NCBI GenBank assembly: GCA_018907035.1
Contig: JACCIC010000053.1
Coordinates: forward strand, 1,709,001 to 1,773,000
Length of the DNA: 64,000 nucleotides
Direction of reading: 5' to 3'
From: Sycobia sp. Sy_11
Taxonomy: Eukaryota; Arthropoda; Insecta; Hymenoptera; Epichrysomallidae
Position numbers and translations under genes: made by a program. Every line of letters begins with the position of its first letter. Positions within the stretch are counted from its first letter, which is position 1. A model generated the notes under the pieces. That model saw only the letters and a list, made by a program, of their open reading frames with translations. It ran no database searches and was not told where the DNA came from. Below are positions 1 to 12,110 of this stretch, piece by piece.

Positions 1-620
1 TATTATCGCGGATTATTCGGAAATCGCCACCTTCTCCCAGCAGCGAAATCCCATATTTCGGCAAAGATGCGGGGGGGAAAAACGAGGGTGTACGCATTGG
101 GCGAGGAGTCGGTAGCGGTGCTATTTATCCGGTGGCACAAATGGGTGGCGACGACGACGGCAGGGCGCAGCCCCCGAGCCCCCGCTCAGGGTCGACATAT
201 GCGCCTCGGATCCCCTCGCGCCCCGCCACGCACCACGTGCAAAGGAGGCGAACGAGACTAGCGTGGGGGGAGGGGGGCGGGCGGCAGAGAGACGCCGCAA
301 TCGCGGCCATTCGGCGCTGAAAATTGGCAATGCCGCGATGGGGGGAAAATCGAGACAGACGGCGCGTCGCGTCGCGATCGCCGTTCGTCCGTTATATCCT
401 CGCGTATAACGCGGATTGATTTATACTTTGTTTGCCTTGCTCGGCTCGTGGTGCGGGAGTCTTTTATCCCCCCTCCCCCTAACACCCGCTGCGGCCTTTC
501 GCGCAATTTTACGTTATTACGTAGCTGCGGTGGGGATGGGGGAGGTGGGCCGCGGGACCGTCCCCCCCCCCCCCAAGTAATTGGAAATTACGTTGCACGG
601 GATTGAGGGGGGGGGGCGAG
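1..620. other. GC-rich, CpG-rich island, no gene seen
   Basis: This stretch is markedly richer in G+C and CpG than the AT-rich DNA that follows it. It carries poly-G and poly-C runs, including a C run near 570-578 and a G run near 608-617. Overlapping short reading frames are open on both strands, which is what GC-rich non-coding DNA does by chance. None has a recognisable domain. It may be a regulatory island or an untranslated exon, but nothing here decides that. Confidence 0.5.
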
Positions 621-2110
621 AGGATGATAGGGAGCGTTTAATAATGGCGCGGTCGGTCGCGACTAATTTTTGCTGTTCTTTAATTTTTTCGCCAACCTCG
701 GTGCAAATTGAGAAAATTGCGGTTCTGCATTATTATATAGATGTATTGGGTTTTCATTCGATAATGCTGTACATACCGTTAGGGGAGGATAGGGCTTTTA
801 ATAATAGTAATTTTTAACTATAAATTAACAAAATACCCGTACTGATCACGCGCAATCGTTGTAATTACTCAATCTTGTTTATGCAATTACGTTGTAATTT
901 TATCTACTTTCTCTTTTATTACATTCTATATCTTCGTATCGGCTTAATTTTAAATGTCAATGTCTAAGAACTAGTGATTCTACCAGAAAGGCAAAAAGGA
1001 TGATAAAAGGAGCATGGAATATATGGACAGAAATATTGCGTATGTAATTAAATGCACGTATGTGTGGGTATAGCGTAATAACACTATTAGACCTATAGAA
1101 TTAGTTGCATTATAACACCAGTTAAAGTTTAATATTTTTTTTTTATTATCTAAAACTGTTTTGTGAGTACGATATTTGTATCGTTCTTTTGTATTATATA
1201 GAAGAAGCTTCCTAATATTCCTAAAAAATTCAACTTATACAACGTTTAACGTTTACGAACAAGAAATATTCATTAAAAAATTGGTTTTTAAAAAGTAAGG
1301 CAAGCCTTTGCGCAAGATATTAATTTCTTGTTGCATTTGTCTATTTATATAAATATGATGGTGGACGAATGAAATGAATTGTCAAATTGAATTTTTGATA
1401 ATTTCATGCACACTGAAATCATAAACCAATCTGTTTTAAAATAAATAATTTTTTAAGCTTTAGCAAGTAAAGTTTTATCTTAAATTAAGAAAATATTTTC
1501 TCCACGCTGAAGAGAACTTTAAATAAATCAAATGATCTGGCCCTATAACTAGTACATTTATTCTAAATTAAAAAATCGCTATGGAACTTAATATAAGAAT
1601 ATTTTACAATCTAATAGAATCTTTTTTTTTTCAATGTACCGCGTACGCATTTATTCTTATAAATCTCTATATCAATTTAACATGTTTATTTTACCTATTT
1701 ATGCCTGCCTGTACTTCTCATTATACATTGCGAATTCCTTATTTATCCCTATTCGCATAGATCTGTCCAGATGTATATAAGCATACGTAAAGTTCAAGAT
1801 AAAGAGAATGAGGAATATAAGGTGAAGAAAGTCTAAACGCTGTGCAGAAATATCACGAACGCGTTGGCATTTAGAATGGCGTTCGACTTTTTCCAGAAAA
1901 CCGGTATATGATAGGTCTGATATAAATATTTTTATATTATTATTTATACTGTTACATTTTTCATACATTCAAATGATGTTGCTTTAGAAGAAATAAACGA
2001 CCCCTCGTTGACAGAAAGTGGTTTTTATAGAAATCGAGCAACCTTGGGACACGTAGCCCATGAACTTCACGCCTAGCTCGCTATACTTTAGAACTTCGGC
2101 TTATTCATTA
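621..2110. other. AT-rich intergenic or intronic DNA
   Basis: No credible reading frame, RNA gene or long simple repeat is visible. A fragment near 1465-1495 resembles the inner arm of the MITE-like family described at 37822-38067, sharing a run close to cttaaattaagaaaatatt. The match is too short to call a copy. Confidence 0.45.
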
Positions 2111-2429
2111 TAAATGTCATGCACTGTAGCTTAAAGAAATACATTGTTTTTTCAGCTACTCCCGTAGCTCAAAAACGTTCGGATCGTCCCCGCTGCAGTG
2201 CCGCATTCAGCGACGAAAATACCTCGGAACCCTCCCCCATCCTCCATTCAAAAAAAAAAAAAAAAAAAACTCCGTTCCAGAAACCGAGAAAACAAGCTAC
2301 AGCGTGCCATTGTAGGCGAGGAGCCGAACGCCAGTCGAGCCCTCGGCGCAGGATCAAGGGACCGAGAAGTGAGATCGAAACTTGGGATCCGCGCTCATTG
2401 ATTGCACCTGACGCTACGGCGCATCATGG

Positions 2430-2467
2430 ACGGAGATAATACGTAGGGTTTCCCGTATTATCTCCGT
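2430..2467. repeat. Perfect 14-bp inverted repeat (hairpin)
   Basis: The arm acggagataatacg at 2430-2443 is exactly complementary to cgtattatctccgt at 2454-2467, with a 10-base loop. The arm is mixed in composition, so this is not a by-product of AT-rich simple sequence. It could be a recombination remnant, a structured RNA element or a binding site for a dimeric protein. The stem is too short for a usual microRNA precursor. Confidence 0.7.
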
Positions 2468-2938
2468 TACCGATTTTCGCGTCGGTATGTTGCTCCCACT
2501 GCGAGGCAGATCCGGACTCTTCTCGCGTGCTTTTTTTCAGCCACCGTTCACCCGCCCGGGGATTTTATTCCAGGGATCTGGTATCATTTTGCGAATCGAT
2601 TCGAGCGCTCGACCGAGCGAGCAGTCCCTCGCGCACATTTTACACGACCGAGCCCCATTCAAACGATCGGCGAATCAGCGCCGTAAACCGCGCTTTTTCC
2701 GCTTTCGAACGCATTGCGAAAGTGCGTGCCCCGTGTGCCGCGTACCGCTGCACCGCGACATTAATGCCCGTACAGCGACGTATATATAATATATATATAT
2801 ATAGAGCCGCGAGTGATATATATGTATATATATATAACGATACAGGCGAGAGCCGCGGGCGTTTCGGGGCGGAGCGCAAAAACTGCTGAGTAATCCTGCG
2901 GAGGCAGTGCGCTAGGTCGGCAGCTCCACCCGAGCGGG

Positions 2939-2961
2939 AGAGAGAGAGAGAGAGAGAGAGA
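2939..2961. repeat. (GA)n microsatellite
   Basis: About eleven uninterrupted GA units lie inside the GC-rich island. GAGA tracts can bind GAGA-factor-type proteins in insects, but a plain microsatellite explains it equally well. Confidence 0.9.
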
Positions 2962-3060
2962 CAGCTACTGAGCGCCATATGCAGGCGCGAGCGGTGGTGC
3001 ACTCGCGCAATAGTGCTGCGTCTGCGTCATCTCACCTAGCTGAACAAAAATTTTATCGAC

Positions 3061-3664
3061 GAATTCTCGTGAATTTCGACGGATCGAAAACGAAGAAAAG
3101 GAATCACGAATGGATTTTTTAATACTATAAAAATCCATTTTCCATCTATAATTCGTATGACGAGCATCTTCGTTACGTTTGGTTGACGATAATTATTTGT
3201 TGCCGAACTAATATTACTTATTGGCCAAAACCGATTGACAACTATCTAATGGGTCTAACCGATATTTTATATTCCAATGTTCTCTTGCCATCGCTGCCTG
3301 CTACTGCAGATCTATTGCTTTAGCAATACCGTAATATCGATCCGTAAAAAAATTAATACACTCACATTTTAATTTTTTTTTTAAATTAATAAAAAATGCC
3401 TTTAATGCTAAACTTCCCACAAGTTCTTTTTTTATTACGCGCAGATGCTTTTCAGGGGCCTCATTTGAATTATTTCTACGTCTAGTAGTTTTGCAGAAAC
3501 TCTACCCTCCATCCACGAATTTTCCCATTCAAACGCAGCAAGTAGCAATTTTCCAATTCTAGAATTACTGCCAAAATAGAATATGCTTAGAATACATATC
3601 TAAAGAACTCCTCTCATTTTTAAGTCGACTCTGCTTCGAAAAATTCGTCTTTAATTTTGTGTGT
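3061..3664. other. AT-rich stretch, no gene seen
   Basis: Nothing recognisable on either strand. It separates the 2.1-3.0 kb island from the tandem duplication. Confidence 0.4.
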
Positions 3665-3965
3665 TTTTAAAGTGTAACATATAGTAAGTTACTTAGAATC
3701 TGCAGCTGAACTTGAAGAGACAGAAGTCCTTGGCTGGCATTTGTAGATAACAAAAAAAATAAGTTGGAAGTTACGAAGAGATTTAAAACGATTCGAAACC
3801 ATGGAAAAATCTGTAAATAACCAAGAAAATTTAATATAAAGAATTTCCACATAAGAATCATTAGAAGGAAGAGCCATTGGCACAAATTAAACGCAAAACA
3901 TTCATTTTTTAATTATACATGATGTATTTTATCAAGATATAAGGATTCGGTTTTCAGATAAAATT
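3665..3965. repeat. Divergent tandem duplication, copy A
   Basis: This segment aligns along most of its length with 4205-4485 on the same strand. Shared anchors include gcag-tgaa-tt-a-gagacagaagtc near the start, ccatggaaaaat-tgtaaataacca in the middle and gcattttatcaa-type sequence near the end. Small insertions and substitutions are spread throughout, so the duplication is old. One forward frame keeps a similar basic peptide in both copies (NFHxxIIRRK), which hints at a decayed exon or an unknown transposon relic. Both copies contain stops. No known family is recognised. Confidence 0.6.
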
Positions 3966-4204
3966 TTGTCCCTATTTGCTTGAAAATTTCATTAATTGTT
4001 CGCCTTAAAAATTAATACACCTGTCGTTCTTTTATTAAACGGGACTTTATTTTTCTATATACTATTCAATAAGAGAATTCCTGTATCTGAACAAAAAAAT
4101 ACGATAACAATTATTGCTCGTTCATTGTGCTTACTGTAGAGATAATAAAGTTTAACTTTAAAGGCAAAAAATTAATGAAATTTCCCTATAAATAAAGACT
4201 AAAT

Positions 4205-4485
4205 TTTATTAGTGCAGAATAGAATTTGCAGTTGAATTTAACGAGACAGAAGTCATTGAATGAAAGTTTTAGACAAAAACGAAAATATGTTCGAAGTTAT
4301 GGAGAGATTGAGAAAAGTAAAAGCCATGGAAAAATATGTAAATAACCAAAAAAATGTTTATATAAATAATTTTCATACAAAAATAATTAGAAGAAAGGAT
4401 CATTGACACAATGAAAATGTAATTTATTCATTTTTTTATTATATATAATGCATTTTATCAAGGCGATAGCAATTGGTTCTCCGGT
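4205..4485. repeat. Divergent tandem duplication, copy B
   Basis: This is the partner of 3665-3965, in direct orientation about 530 bases downstream. The translated match centres on VNNQ followed by NFHxxIIRRK, with stop codons at different places in the two copies. The 240 bases between them are AT-rich and show no further copy. Confidence 0.6.
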
Positions 4486-5560
4486 GACTTCAGACTCCCA
4501 TTGTCAGTCTAGATACCAAAGTTATTAGATATCTTTCGACGCCCGGGATGTTATTATATGAAAAATTGTATAATTTTTTAAAAATATAAAAAAAAAATTA
4601 AAAATTTTTAGAATAATTCCTTGGTTGATCAATGCGAAAATAGTTATCGAATAACTTAGTAAATTGTGAAAATAAAAGATTAGGAGTGGAACTGTTTCAT
4701 AAAGAAAATTTTCTTCGTTCGAATAAATAATTACCAAAAGAACGCTTTTAAATTTTCAATTGATAATGATTTTTATTCAATTTCAATAATTGTGGAATAT
4801 ATGATTTTTTTTTCAACTTTGTCTATTGATACCAAATCTCCGCGATATATATACACGAATGTTTTGGACATTTTTACGAAATTGAACGTTTTTGCCAGAT
4901 TAGAAATTTTATTTTTGCCTAAATAACCCCTTTCTATTTCTAGTCTCTCGTGTATACGCGCAATTATCAAACGTTGTTGATAATATACGATGGGCATGGA
5001 CGCATATGATGAATACTAAAGTAATAAATATTTTATTTGTTCGCATTCAACGTAGAGAAATACAAAAGAAAATCGTACAAAAGATGACTATATTACCGTG
5101 TCACGAAACCATTCGAAATTAGTAACGATATATCGTGACGTTTAAACAATGATAGACCGGCTTAAATAATTACCAACTAATAATTTTTTATTAACAGTTC
5201 GATCAGTTTACAAAATTGAGTAACAAAATTTTGTTCTCTATTTAAAGAAAAAAAATTTTTTTTTCATATCCTGCTTGTATGTAATATTAATTTTTGTTTA
5301 AATAATTTTTAAACGAATCGAAATTTTTTATGAAACTTTACAATTTAAATGAATGTAAATATCAGATTAAAAACTGACAAAAAATTTATTACATGGTACA
5401 CTATTTATTTCATATTAGTCGTATACAACAATACGCAAATAAATTATGTACTCCTCGACCATCTCTATTTGTATATTTATTCGAAACCTTACGGGAGCCT
5501 CCTCAGCCTCTCCCTGGTTAAATCGCTTCATCCCGGCTTAATTTGACAGGCGTCATATAA
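4486..5560. other. AT-rich stretch, no gene seen
   Basis: Short random frames only. No simple repeat longer than about 20 bases and no recognisable element. Confidence 0.4.
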
Positions 5561-6130
5561 CGCAAGAGTCAGTTTAGACTGCCGCTTCCACGCCCAGTAG
5601 GAGCCACTGCGCGCGCGCGCGCACGCCCTCCCACCAGGCCCCGTATATTATGCACAAATAAAGGATTATCCCCTCGATATTCGTCCACTTCTGGGAGTTA
5701 GGCCGAGGACCGTGGCGACAGGTAGTCACCCCCGCACCCCGCCCCCCTCGTAGCCCACGACGACCGAAGTGCTTGCGCCTGCTTGCGCTTATGGCGGAGA
5801 TTATGAAGGCCTGCCTTCCCTCTCATCACGCGTTCGCGCGTGCGCCGGAGAGGCGCATTTTCGAAACATCATCGTAGCCGTGGGAGGGATGAACAATATT
5901 TTGGAAGAGTCATTGTAGGATGAACGGGGGCCTGGTGTATTATTATGCCACGCCCGGCCTCTGTGTCCGCGTATTGAGCCCGTCCCTGGCTATGGTCACG
6001 CTCGGCTTTTGAAGGGGTATATATATATATATAATAGGCATGGAGTATAGGTCAAGCGATACTTCCGGATACCATCTCTGAAATTTTGAATATTCTAATT
6101 TGTCGATACCTGAGACGTGATACATTGGAG
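5561..6130. other. GC-rich island
   Basis: CpG-rich sequence with a GCGC run near 5610-5622 and a short TA tract near 6018-6033. No coding exon is evident. The boundaries with AT-rich DNA on both sides are sharp. Confidence 0.4.
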
Positions 6131-6960
6131 AGAAAGTCGCGAGGTTTGCACAGATCGTGAGAAATAATAACTGTGCATAAACAATACATTATAAGGTACT
6201 AAACCTTTCGTTGCAACGTATAAACAAATTTATGGGTAAGCACAATTTTTTTAAACTTGCTTTATTTTTTAAATTCTATTTTATGGACATAGCAAACTTT
6301 GATATTATGCGCGTAAGCAATTTTCAATAAAATTTTGATGAAAATATTTGAAATATTTAAAAAAATTTATCAGTAGCCAATTTAAGTATTAATTTTGTTA
6401 ATCGACAATTTGCTTCCTTTATACAATTTTATATATGCAAATGAACCTAGTGATCTTAAGTTCATTAATTTATCTAAATACAGTCGACATAAGCACAATT
6501 AAAGTACTAGTGATCTTAAATTGGAGCTACTTAAATAACATTATATATACAAATTACTTATATGCGTATATAAAATTTTTTTTTTGAGTATCGCTCATTA
6601 AAATAGTATACAAGTTTAAAAAAATTTTGCATTTTTATTCCTCGGGTTATTAGCTGATCTGTCATAAAAATAATTTTAATGCTTCTTCACGCGGATAATT
6701 CAAACTGTGCCCGATGGTACGGCCAACAACCAAATCCGTCGGTAGAAATTCGGATTGAATAAGGTAATTATTTGAATATTGGAATTGAATAAGGTTCGTA
6801 TATAAATACGATACAATAGCGAGTCGCGTTACTCGCTACATTAAGTCAATTCGGTAAATTCTACCATTGTATATTTCGATATCGTTAATTTCTATTTACA
6901 CGCGCGTCTCGCTAATGCGTTTTACGCTACTACGTTTTTTTTTTTTTTTTTTTTCTTTCT
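6131..6960. other. AT-rich stretch with a small direct repeat
   Basis: The motif ctagtgatcttaa occurs twice, near 6447 and 6509, in direct orientation. The run gtcgacataag nearby recurs near 52344 next to the inverted-arm element there, possibly a chance match. A T tract of about 20 ends the segment. Confidence 0.35.
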
Positions 6961-7530
6961 ATACGGACGTCGAAGCACCCGTCGAAATCAGCAAACAGTC
7001 TCGGACGGCGACGGCACCGGCGGCAGCAACAGCGGCGGCAGCATTAATAATAATATAATGTATAAAGCATGCCAGCTATTCCTAAACAAAGATACGCCAT
7101 CGGGGTGGGATCATTAATTTTCGTAGATGATACGCTGGGAAGGGTGCGGAGGGGGGCGAAACGTAAATACATTTCTGCGGGGGCTCCAAAAATGAGAAAG
7201 AGAGAGAAAGTAAGTAGGAGAGAGGGGGGGGGGGAGCGCGCGAGAGAATCGCCGCGGATAAGCGCGTACATGGACGTGCCTGTCGTAAAAGACCCGGTCC
7301 GATTAATCGAATATTGCGAGCGGAAAAGTATATATATATATATATATATGCACAATCGTCCGAATTTCCGATATGCGTAACATCATAACAAGTTATATTA
7401 TTATCGCGAGAAGCCACGGGCGTCGCGCTCTCGCGGTCGCTCACGGGCATCGGAGAGCCTGTCTCGTGCCAATTGCGCGAGACCGCGCGTGCCCAAGGAG
7501 AGGGACGTTGAAAGAAAGAAACTGCGTGCG

Positions 7531-7578
<48 letters not shown>

Positions 7579-7790
7579 ACGTACGAGCTATGATAAATGA
7601 TGGTGGCTCCGTTGGCGCTAACCTCGCCCCCTTCTCGCCCCACCGTCCGACGTCCCGTTTCCTTTCTTACGCTCTTCCATTCTTTCTCGGGTCCTGCCGG
7701 GAGCGCGGAACGCCAGTGCGCGTGGTTTTTCGCCCCTGCTGCGAGGAAGTTCGAGGGCCGTCCCTGTTAGAGTTCTGGTTGCGCGGCAAA

Positions 7791-7794
<4 letters not shown>
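6961..7794. other. GC-rich island with GA repeat
   Basis: CpG-rich DNA with an imperfect CGGCGGCAGCAA-type trinucleotide tract near 7003-7042, a short TA tract at 7329-7349 and a long GA run at 7533-7575. Several frames are open on both strands because of composition. None has a recognisable domain. Confidence 0.4.
7533..7575. repeat. (GA)n microsatellite
   Basis: About 21 GA units in the GC-rich island at 7.0-7.8 kb. Confidence 0.95.

Positions 7795-7851
<57 letters not shown>
7795..7851. repeat. (TA)n microsatellite
   Basis: About 28 uninterrupted TA units at the downstream edge of the GC-rich island. Confidence 0.95.
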
Positions 7852-7853
<2 letters not shown>

Positions 7854-9180
7854 ATACGTTTGCAATTGAACGGATATAGAACGAGAAAATGAAACGAGCC
7901 ATTGATATTCGAATTTGAATCGAAGCTTACGCCCGGACGATCGCAGCGGCGAGTAGATGTTTGGATGATATAAGGGTAACGAGATCGCGCAAATATTGGT
8001 TATATATCGCATACATATTCGTCTGGCGCGACAAGGATATAGTGCAGCGTATGGATTTGCGAATTTACGCAGAGCAACAGTTTAGAGAAGGTGTATAACA
8101 GAAAAATGTATGCGTGTCATACATATCTGACGTTTCACGTTAATAATGGATGCTGCACTCGGCTGATAATTGTAATAAACTTCACTACAAATATTAAAGT
8201 TTGGCTTCAATTGTTCGTATAACCGGCCCGTCTTCAAGTGGTATTTTCGAAAAATTCCATAGCCTCGGCACTTCATTAGCAATACGAGGGAAAAAAAAAC
8301 CCTGATATGACAACGTAATATTTGAATTTGCCTTATTTAAACTTGAATCGTGTCCACAGTCCTTATCCACTAGTAATCCCGCCAGAATAGTATTGTTCTA
8401 CGATATTTGTGCAGAAATTTTTCTATACCTAAAATTTCTGCCGGCGCTTCGATTGCCCGAGATTCCTTGGCTTGCGGGACTTCTACGACCCCGTAGAAGT
8501 CCCGCTAAGATCGGCTATGTTTTATTTTTGTTTTGGCGCTTTGGCGGCAAATCTGCGAATAGAGAATGGAAAACAGGCAGGGTTCTGTCTAAATTCACTG
8601 TCCGTAATTCTATCCCAAGAGTGGTAGATATTTACCAGGATTACGACGACGATTGCCTAGAAATTTCTTCATAACGCTCACAATTCCCATAACTCGATAA
8701 GTTACTAAGCCCGATTAATCGACGCAATTTCGTACCGATTGTGTTTCCATAGCTCTCTAATTCGAAAATCGCAACGATAAAAATTTTATTGACCCTTTAA
8801 CGGCAAAATCCCATACATCCCGCTAATCAGATCCGCCAATTTAGTCGGTCCGAGCTCGTATTCGCAATTAGCTAGCTGGCAATATTGATGATTCGATATG
8901 TTATAAATCTAGAGGACACTGGCGTATTTTCTCATTGCGTCGCATTGTTCGCGGGATCCAGTACTGGAATACTCTTGCTTTGCTTTTCTTTTTTCTTTTT
9001 TTTTTTTCACGCGGGTCGTCTATTCGTATAAAAAAACAGAGTCTTCAAAGGTACATCAAAACGGACGTTTATGCGAATCGCGATTAAAAACTCGCGCCCC
9101 TGTATAATAATCTCATTTATACATCGGGCAGTTCATCATTTATATACCTGTATACACCCTATACGCTCAGGACTGTGTAT
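7852..9180. other. Mixed-composition DNA, no supported gene
   Basis: The base composition is intermediate. The frame 8393-8674 on the plus strand is 93 codons long but crosses the perfect hairpin at 8474-8505 and has no recognisable domain, so I do not call it a gene. Confidence 0.35.
8474..8505. repeat. Perfect 14-bp inverted repeat with 4-base loop
   Basis: The arm gcgggacttctacg at 8474-8487 is exactly complementary to cgtagaagtcccgc at 8492-8505, separated by accc. A perfect, GC-containing stem with so short a loop would form a stable hairpin in DNA or RNA. It resembles a palindrome scar or a structured element. Its neighbours give no function. Confidence 0.75.
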
Positions 9181-9705
9181 GACATATTAAACATACCCCT
9201 CCACGAGTTCGCAGTCTCTAGCATATAATGGATTAGCCACGGATCGTCCCCTTAAAACAAACAGGAGGGAAGGAGAGAGAACTTGCGTCGAATTGTTTCT
9301 GTTTTTGTCTTTTTCTTTTTTTTTTTTTTTTTTTTTTTTTGTTGTTCCTCGAGCCCTACACCGTACCGTTTCGGGGCCAAGGTGCATTAAGCCAGAGAGC
9401 TCCTCGCACCCCTTTTTAAGAATGCGAAAGCGAAGGTCGGCCGTATACGTCAATGCGCGAACGGCGCGGAGACCCCGAGAATGCCGGGAGCTCCTCGGAG
9501 TATGTGTATATCTGTGTGTAGGAGAACCCCGCCGCCAGTTAATGAGAATTTCGCGTGTACCGGAAACCGAGTGCGAGCTCTTGTCTCTCGACGTTTGTGA
9601 CGTGCCCGTTCGGAACGTTATGTACAGTACGGTAGCTGCCTGTTTAGGGAGAGACGGCAAAGAGCGAGAGAGAGAGAGAGAGAGAGAGGGGGGGCAGAGA
9701 GATAA

Positions 9706-9740
<35 letters not shown>

Positions 9741-9800
9741 CCCTTTGCTCGAACCTGGACACGAGGATCTCACCACTCTTCCCTATAGCTGGACAAGTAG
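9181..9800. other. GC-rich island with T tract and GA repeats
   Basis: It contains a run of about 25 T ending at 9340 and two GA runs between 9666 and 9737. Long frames exist on both strands (plus 9293-9709, minus 9187-9762) but run through the simple repeats. They are treated as compositional artefacts. Confidence 0.45.
9666..9737. repeat. Interrupted (GA)n microsatellite
   Basis: Two GA runs, about 9666-9688 and 9709-9737, flank a G-rich interruption. Confidence 0.9.
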
Positions 9801-11037
9801 AATTCTAGTGTCCATTTTACGTTGGGAATTTGCCAATTTCCAAAGTTCTTATTGTTCAGTGTCACTGCTCTCGTCAGGGTTATTTAAAAAAGGCATTTGA
9901 AAATTGAAAAAATCGATAATGAATTTTAATTAGTTTTTTGTCGAAAAATTACGATTGCTTGACAAGCTATAGGCGATATTTATATGTGTACTCAAAAAAT
10001 TTTTAATAAAAGAATAAAAAAATTAATCAATGAAAAAGCATCAATTTTTTGAATGTTTTCGAAATCGTAACATCTTCGAGCGCTCTATAAAGTGAACGAG
10101 AAACCGAGCAATGGTGTTGATTTTTGTAAATGTTCCACCTGCAGCCGGTTAAATTGTCCCATTGATTGTCCCATCGAGATGTCCCGCGTGAAATCAATTA
10201 TTTCACCAACGGTAAAGGTATGGATAGGATTGTATACGCTACTTTATCGTACTCTATCTCGTACTATAGTGTGACTATAAATATTTCATTTAATTCTGAA
10301 GTTTGTGTAACTGAGTGTAAATAAATTAAATCTTACTTAAATTGAATTTGTTAAACTAATATAATATATTCATATTTAATCCGCAGCTGCCCGCGAGTCT
10401 ATGTAGGTATATATATATTATAAGCATCGAAACAGAAAATAAGTAAATTAATGTTTCAATAAAGAATGAGTTTAAATTATATTTTACTAGAAATATCTAA
10501 TTTATAAATATTTACGCGAGAATAAGCACATCATTACTCCAAGAATCAATATTACTTCAAGACTGAAATTTCAAGATCAGCGCGGTTCCGCAAGTTAGTG
10601 ACTTTTGTGTCGTCGAATGTAAAATGAAAGATGGTAAAAGCATTCTTTTAACATCGGTTTGTATCGATCCATTATGTAATTGACAATCTTGTTCATTAAT
10701 TTCGACAACAATTATTTCAGTACGTGACCGGCGACGCAGAAGGCGCATTACCGGCAGCTCGAAGTTGCGATTTTAACATAAATTTTTCTCAAGAAAATGC
10801 TTGTTCACTCATTCATTTTTTTACGACGTTTCTTTAATTTGTCGGCAAATAAGGACTCCTTAATAATATCTTGATAATCTAAGCGCCAAACAAATTTATC
10901 TCATTTTTATTTGTCAATAAGCCGTTCACAACTGATTTTCCGATTTAGTAATCATATGAAGAAAATATGGCAGCAGCAGTATCAGACCAGAATTGCTGAA
11001 GTGTAAAAATGCAATTAAAATATTGATAAATAATATA
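9801..11037. other. AT-rich stretch, no gene seen
   Basis: Nothing recognisable. The plus frame 10092-10274 has a cysteine-rich start (CKCSTC), but this comes from a short internal repeat (ttgtccca twice near 10157-10174). Confidence 0.35.
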
Positions 11038-11192
11038 TAGATATGTAAGAATGTAAATAGCATGTAAATGAAAATATGTAAATCTATATAAAAATATATA
11101 CGTCATATGTAATAAAAAAAAATAATTTACGTCATATGTAAATAAAATGTAAATCTATATAAAAATATACGTCACATGTAAATCAAATGAAT
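11038..11192. repeat. Short minisatellite
   Basis: Imperfect tandem units are built from atgtaaatctatataaaa followed by atacgtca-atgtaaat. Two clear copies start near 11078 and 11148, with a partial unit before them and a variant between. Slippage on AT-rich DNA explains it. Confidence 0.65.
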
Positions 11193-11499
11193 TCTTTTTA
11201 CTAGATTTCTAAGCGAGTGACAATTTTCTATGATTTTTATAAATAACGCCGCGTACATAACTGACCACCATTTCTTTGTTCAGATAAGATATTATATTAA
11301 AGTTCAGTATTAACAAAAATTATATGTATAAAATCATATGTTGACTAAAAAATATCTTTCAATAAATTGTATGGGCAAATTACGATCGTTATGGCAATGA
11401 CAGTTAATAGCCATCTAGTTTTACGATAATTAAATGATTTGAAATATTACGAAGCTGCGAATAATGTAAGCATTTGGCGTACATTATCCCGGATACTCT

Positions 11500-12110
11500 G
11501 CACGTTTTGCCCTAAACTCAGACTCATTTTCCTCTACATTTCCACCCCAATGTAAACCCATCGCGCTCGCTCGTATAACCATACGCAACCTTGCACCCCT
11601 CAGTAAAGAATTGGGCACATTGACATATATAAATATATATATATATATAAAGCTCATCTACCGTATAAGAGTCTCTCCGTCTCTCTTCGCCGGGCAGCCC
11701 TGCGGGGCAGCCGCAACAACGGAGGGCGCGGTACAGTTAACCGGCACGACCAACCCCCTCCGCCCCGCCGGGAGCCAAAGACAGTGGTATACATTTGGAC
11801 AAATGACCGGGGCTTCGGCTGACTTCACCGGCGCGAACGACGGGCGCCGACGACGGCTAGCTCCGTCCGCGGTCGCGAGCGGCACTTTCGCATCGCGGGA
11901 CTAAAAACGCTCACGGAGGGCGGATCCGAAAGGGGGCGGGGGGGAGGGTGAGGTGCGCGAGCCCGTCGTACGAAATGTCAATCGCGATTAATACGTTCGC
12001 TAGGCGCGCGGGGCGGGGACGGGGTGACGGCAGAGATTCGAATATTTCTCACCGTAGCGTTATGGGCGCGTCACGTGGCGCGCGAGTCGAATAATTTTTT
12101 TTTTCTTTTT
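11500..12110. other. GC-rich island
   Basis: CpG-rich DNA. The plus frame 11611-11904 (97 codons) begins in a TA tract and continues through GC-rich sequence without a recognisable domain. The opposite strand is open over the same bases, which argues against coding. Confidence 0.4.

Larger units (their letters stand above)
2111..3060. other. GC-rich island with hairpin, A tract and GA repeat
   Basis: The island holds a run of about 19-20 A at 2250-2269, a perfect hairpin at 2430-2467, TATA-rich tracts around 2780-2840 and a (GA)n run at 2939-2961. TATA-like and GAGA-like sequence inside CpG-rich DNA resembles an insect promoter or enhancer. I see no open reading frame downstream with exon character, so a promoter call is only a possibility. 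Short frames on both strands are compositional. Confidence 0.35.

Noticed and set aside
8393..8674. 93-codon plus frame
   Set aside because: It includes both arms of the perfect hairpin at 8474-8505 (LAGLLRPRRSPAK comes from the palindrome) and has no domain.
9187..9762. 191-codon minus frame
   Set aside because: It is built from GA and T-tract translations (Leu-Ser and poly-Lys). The plus strand is open over the same interval.
10092..10274. Cysteine-rich peptide resembling a metal-binding or toxin-like motif
   Set aside because: The cysteines arise from a short internal DNA repeat, and there is no signal peptide or family pattern.
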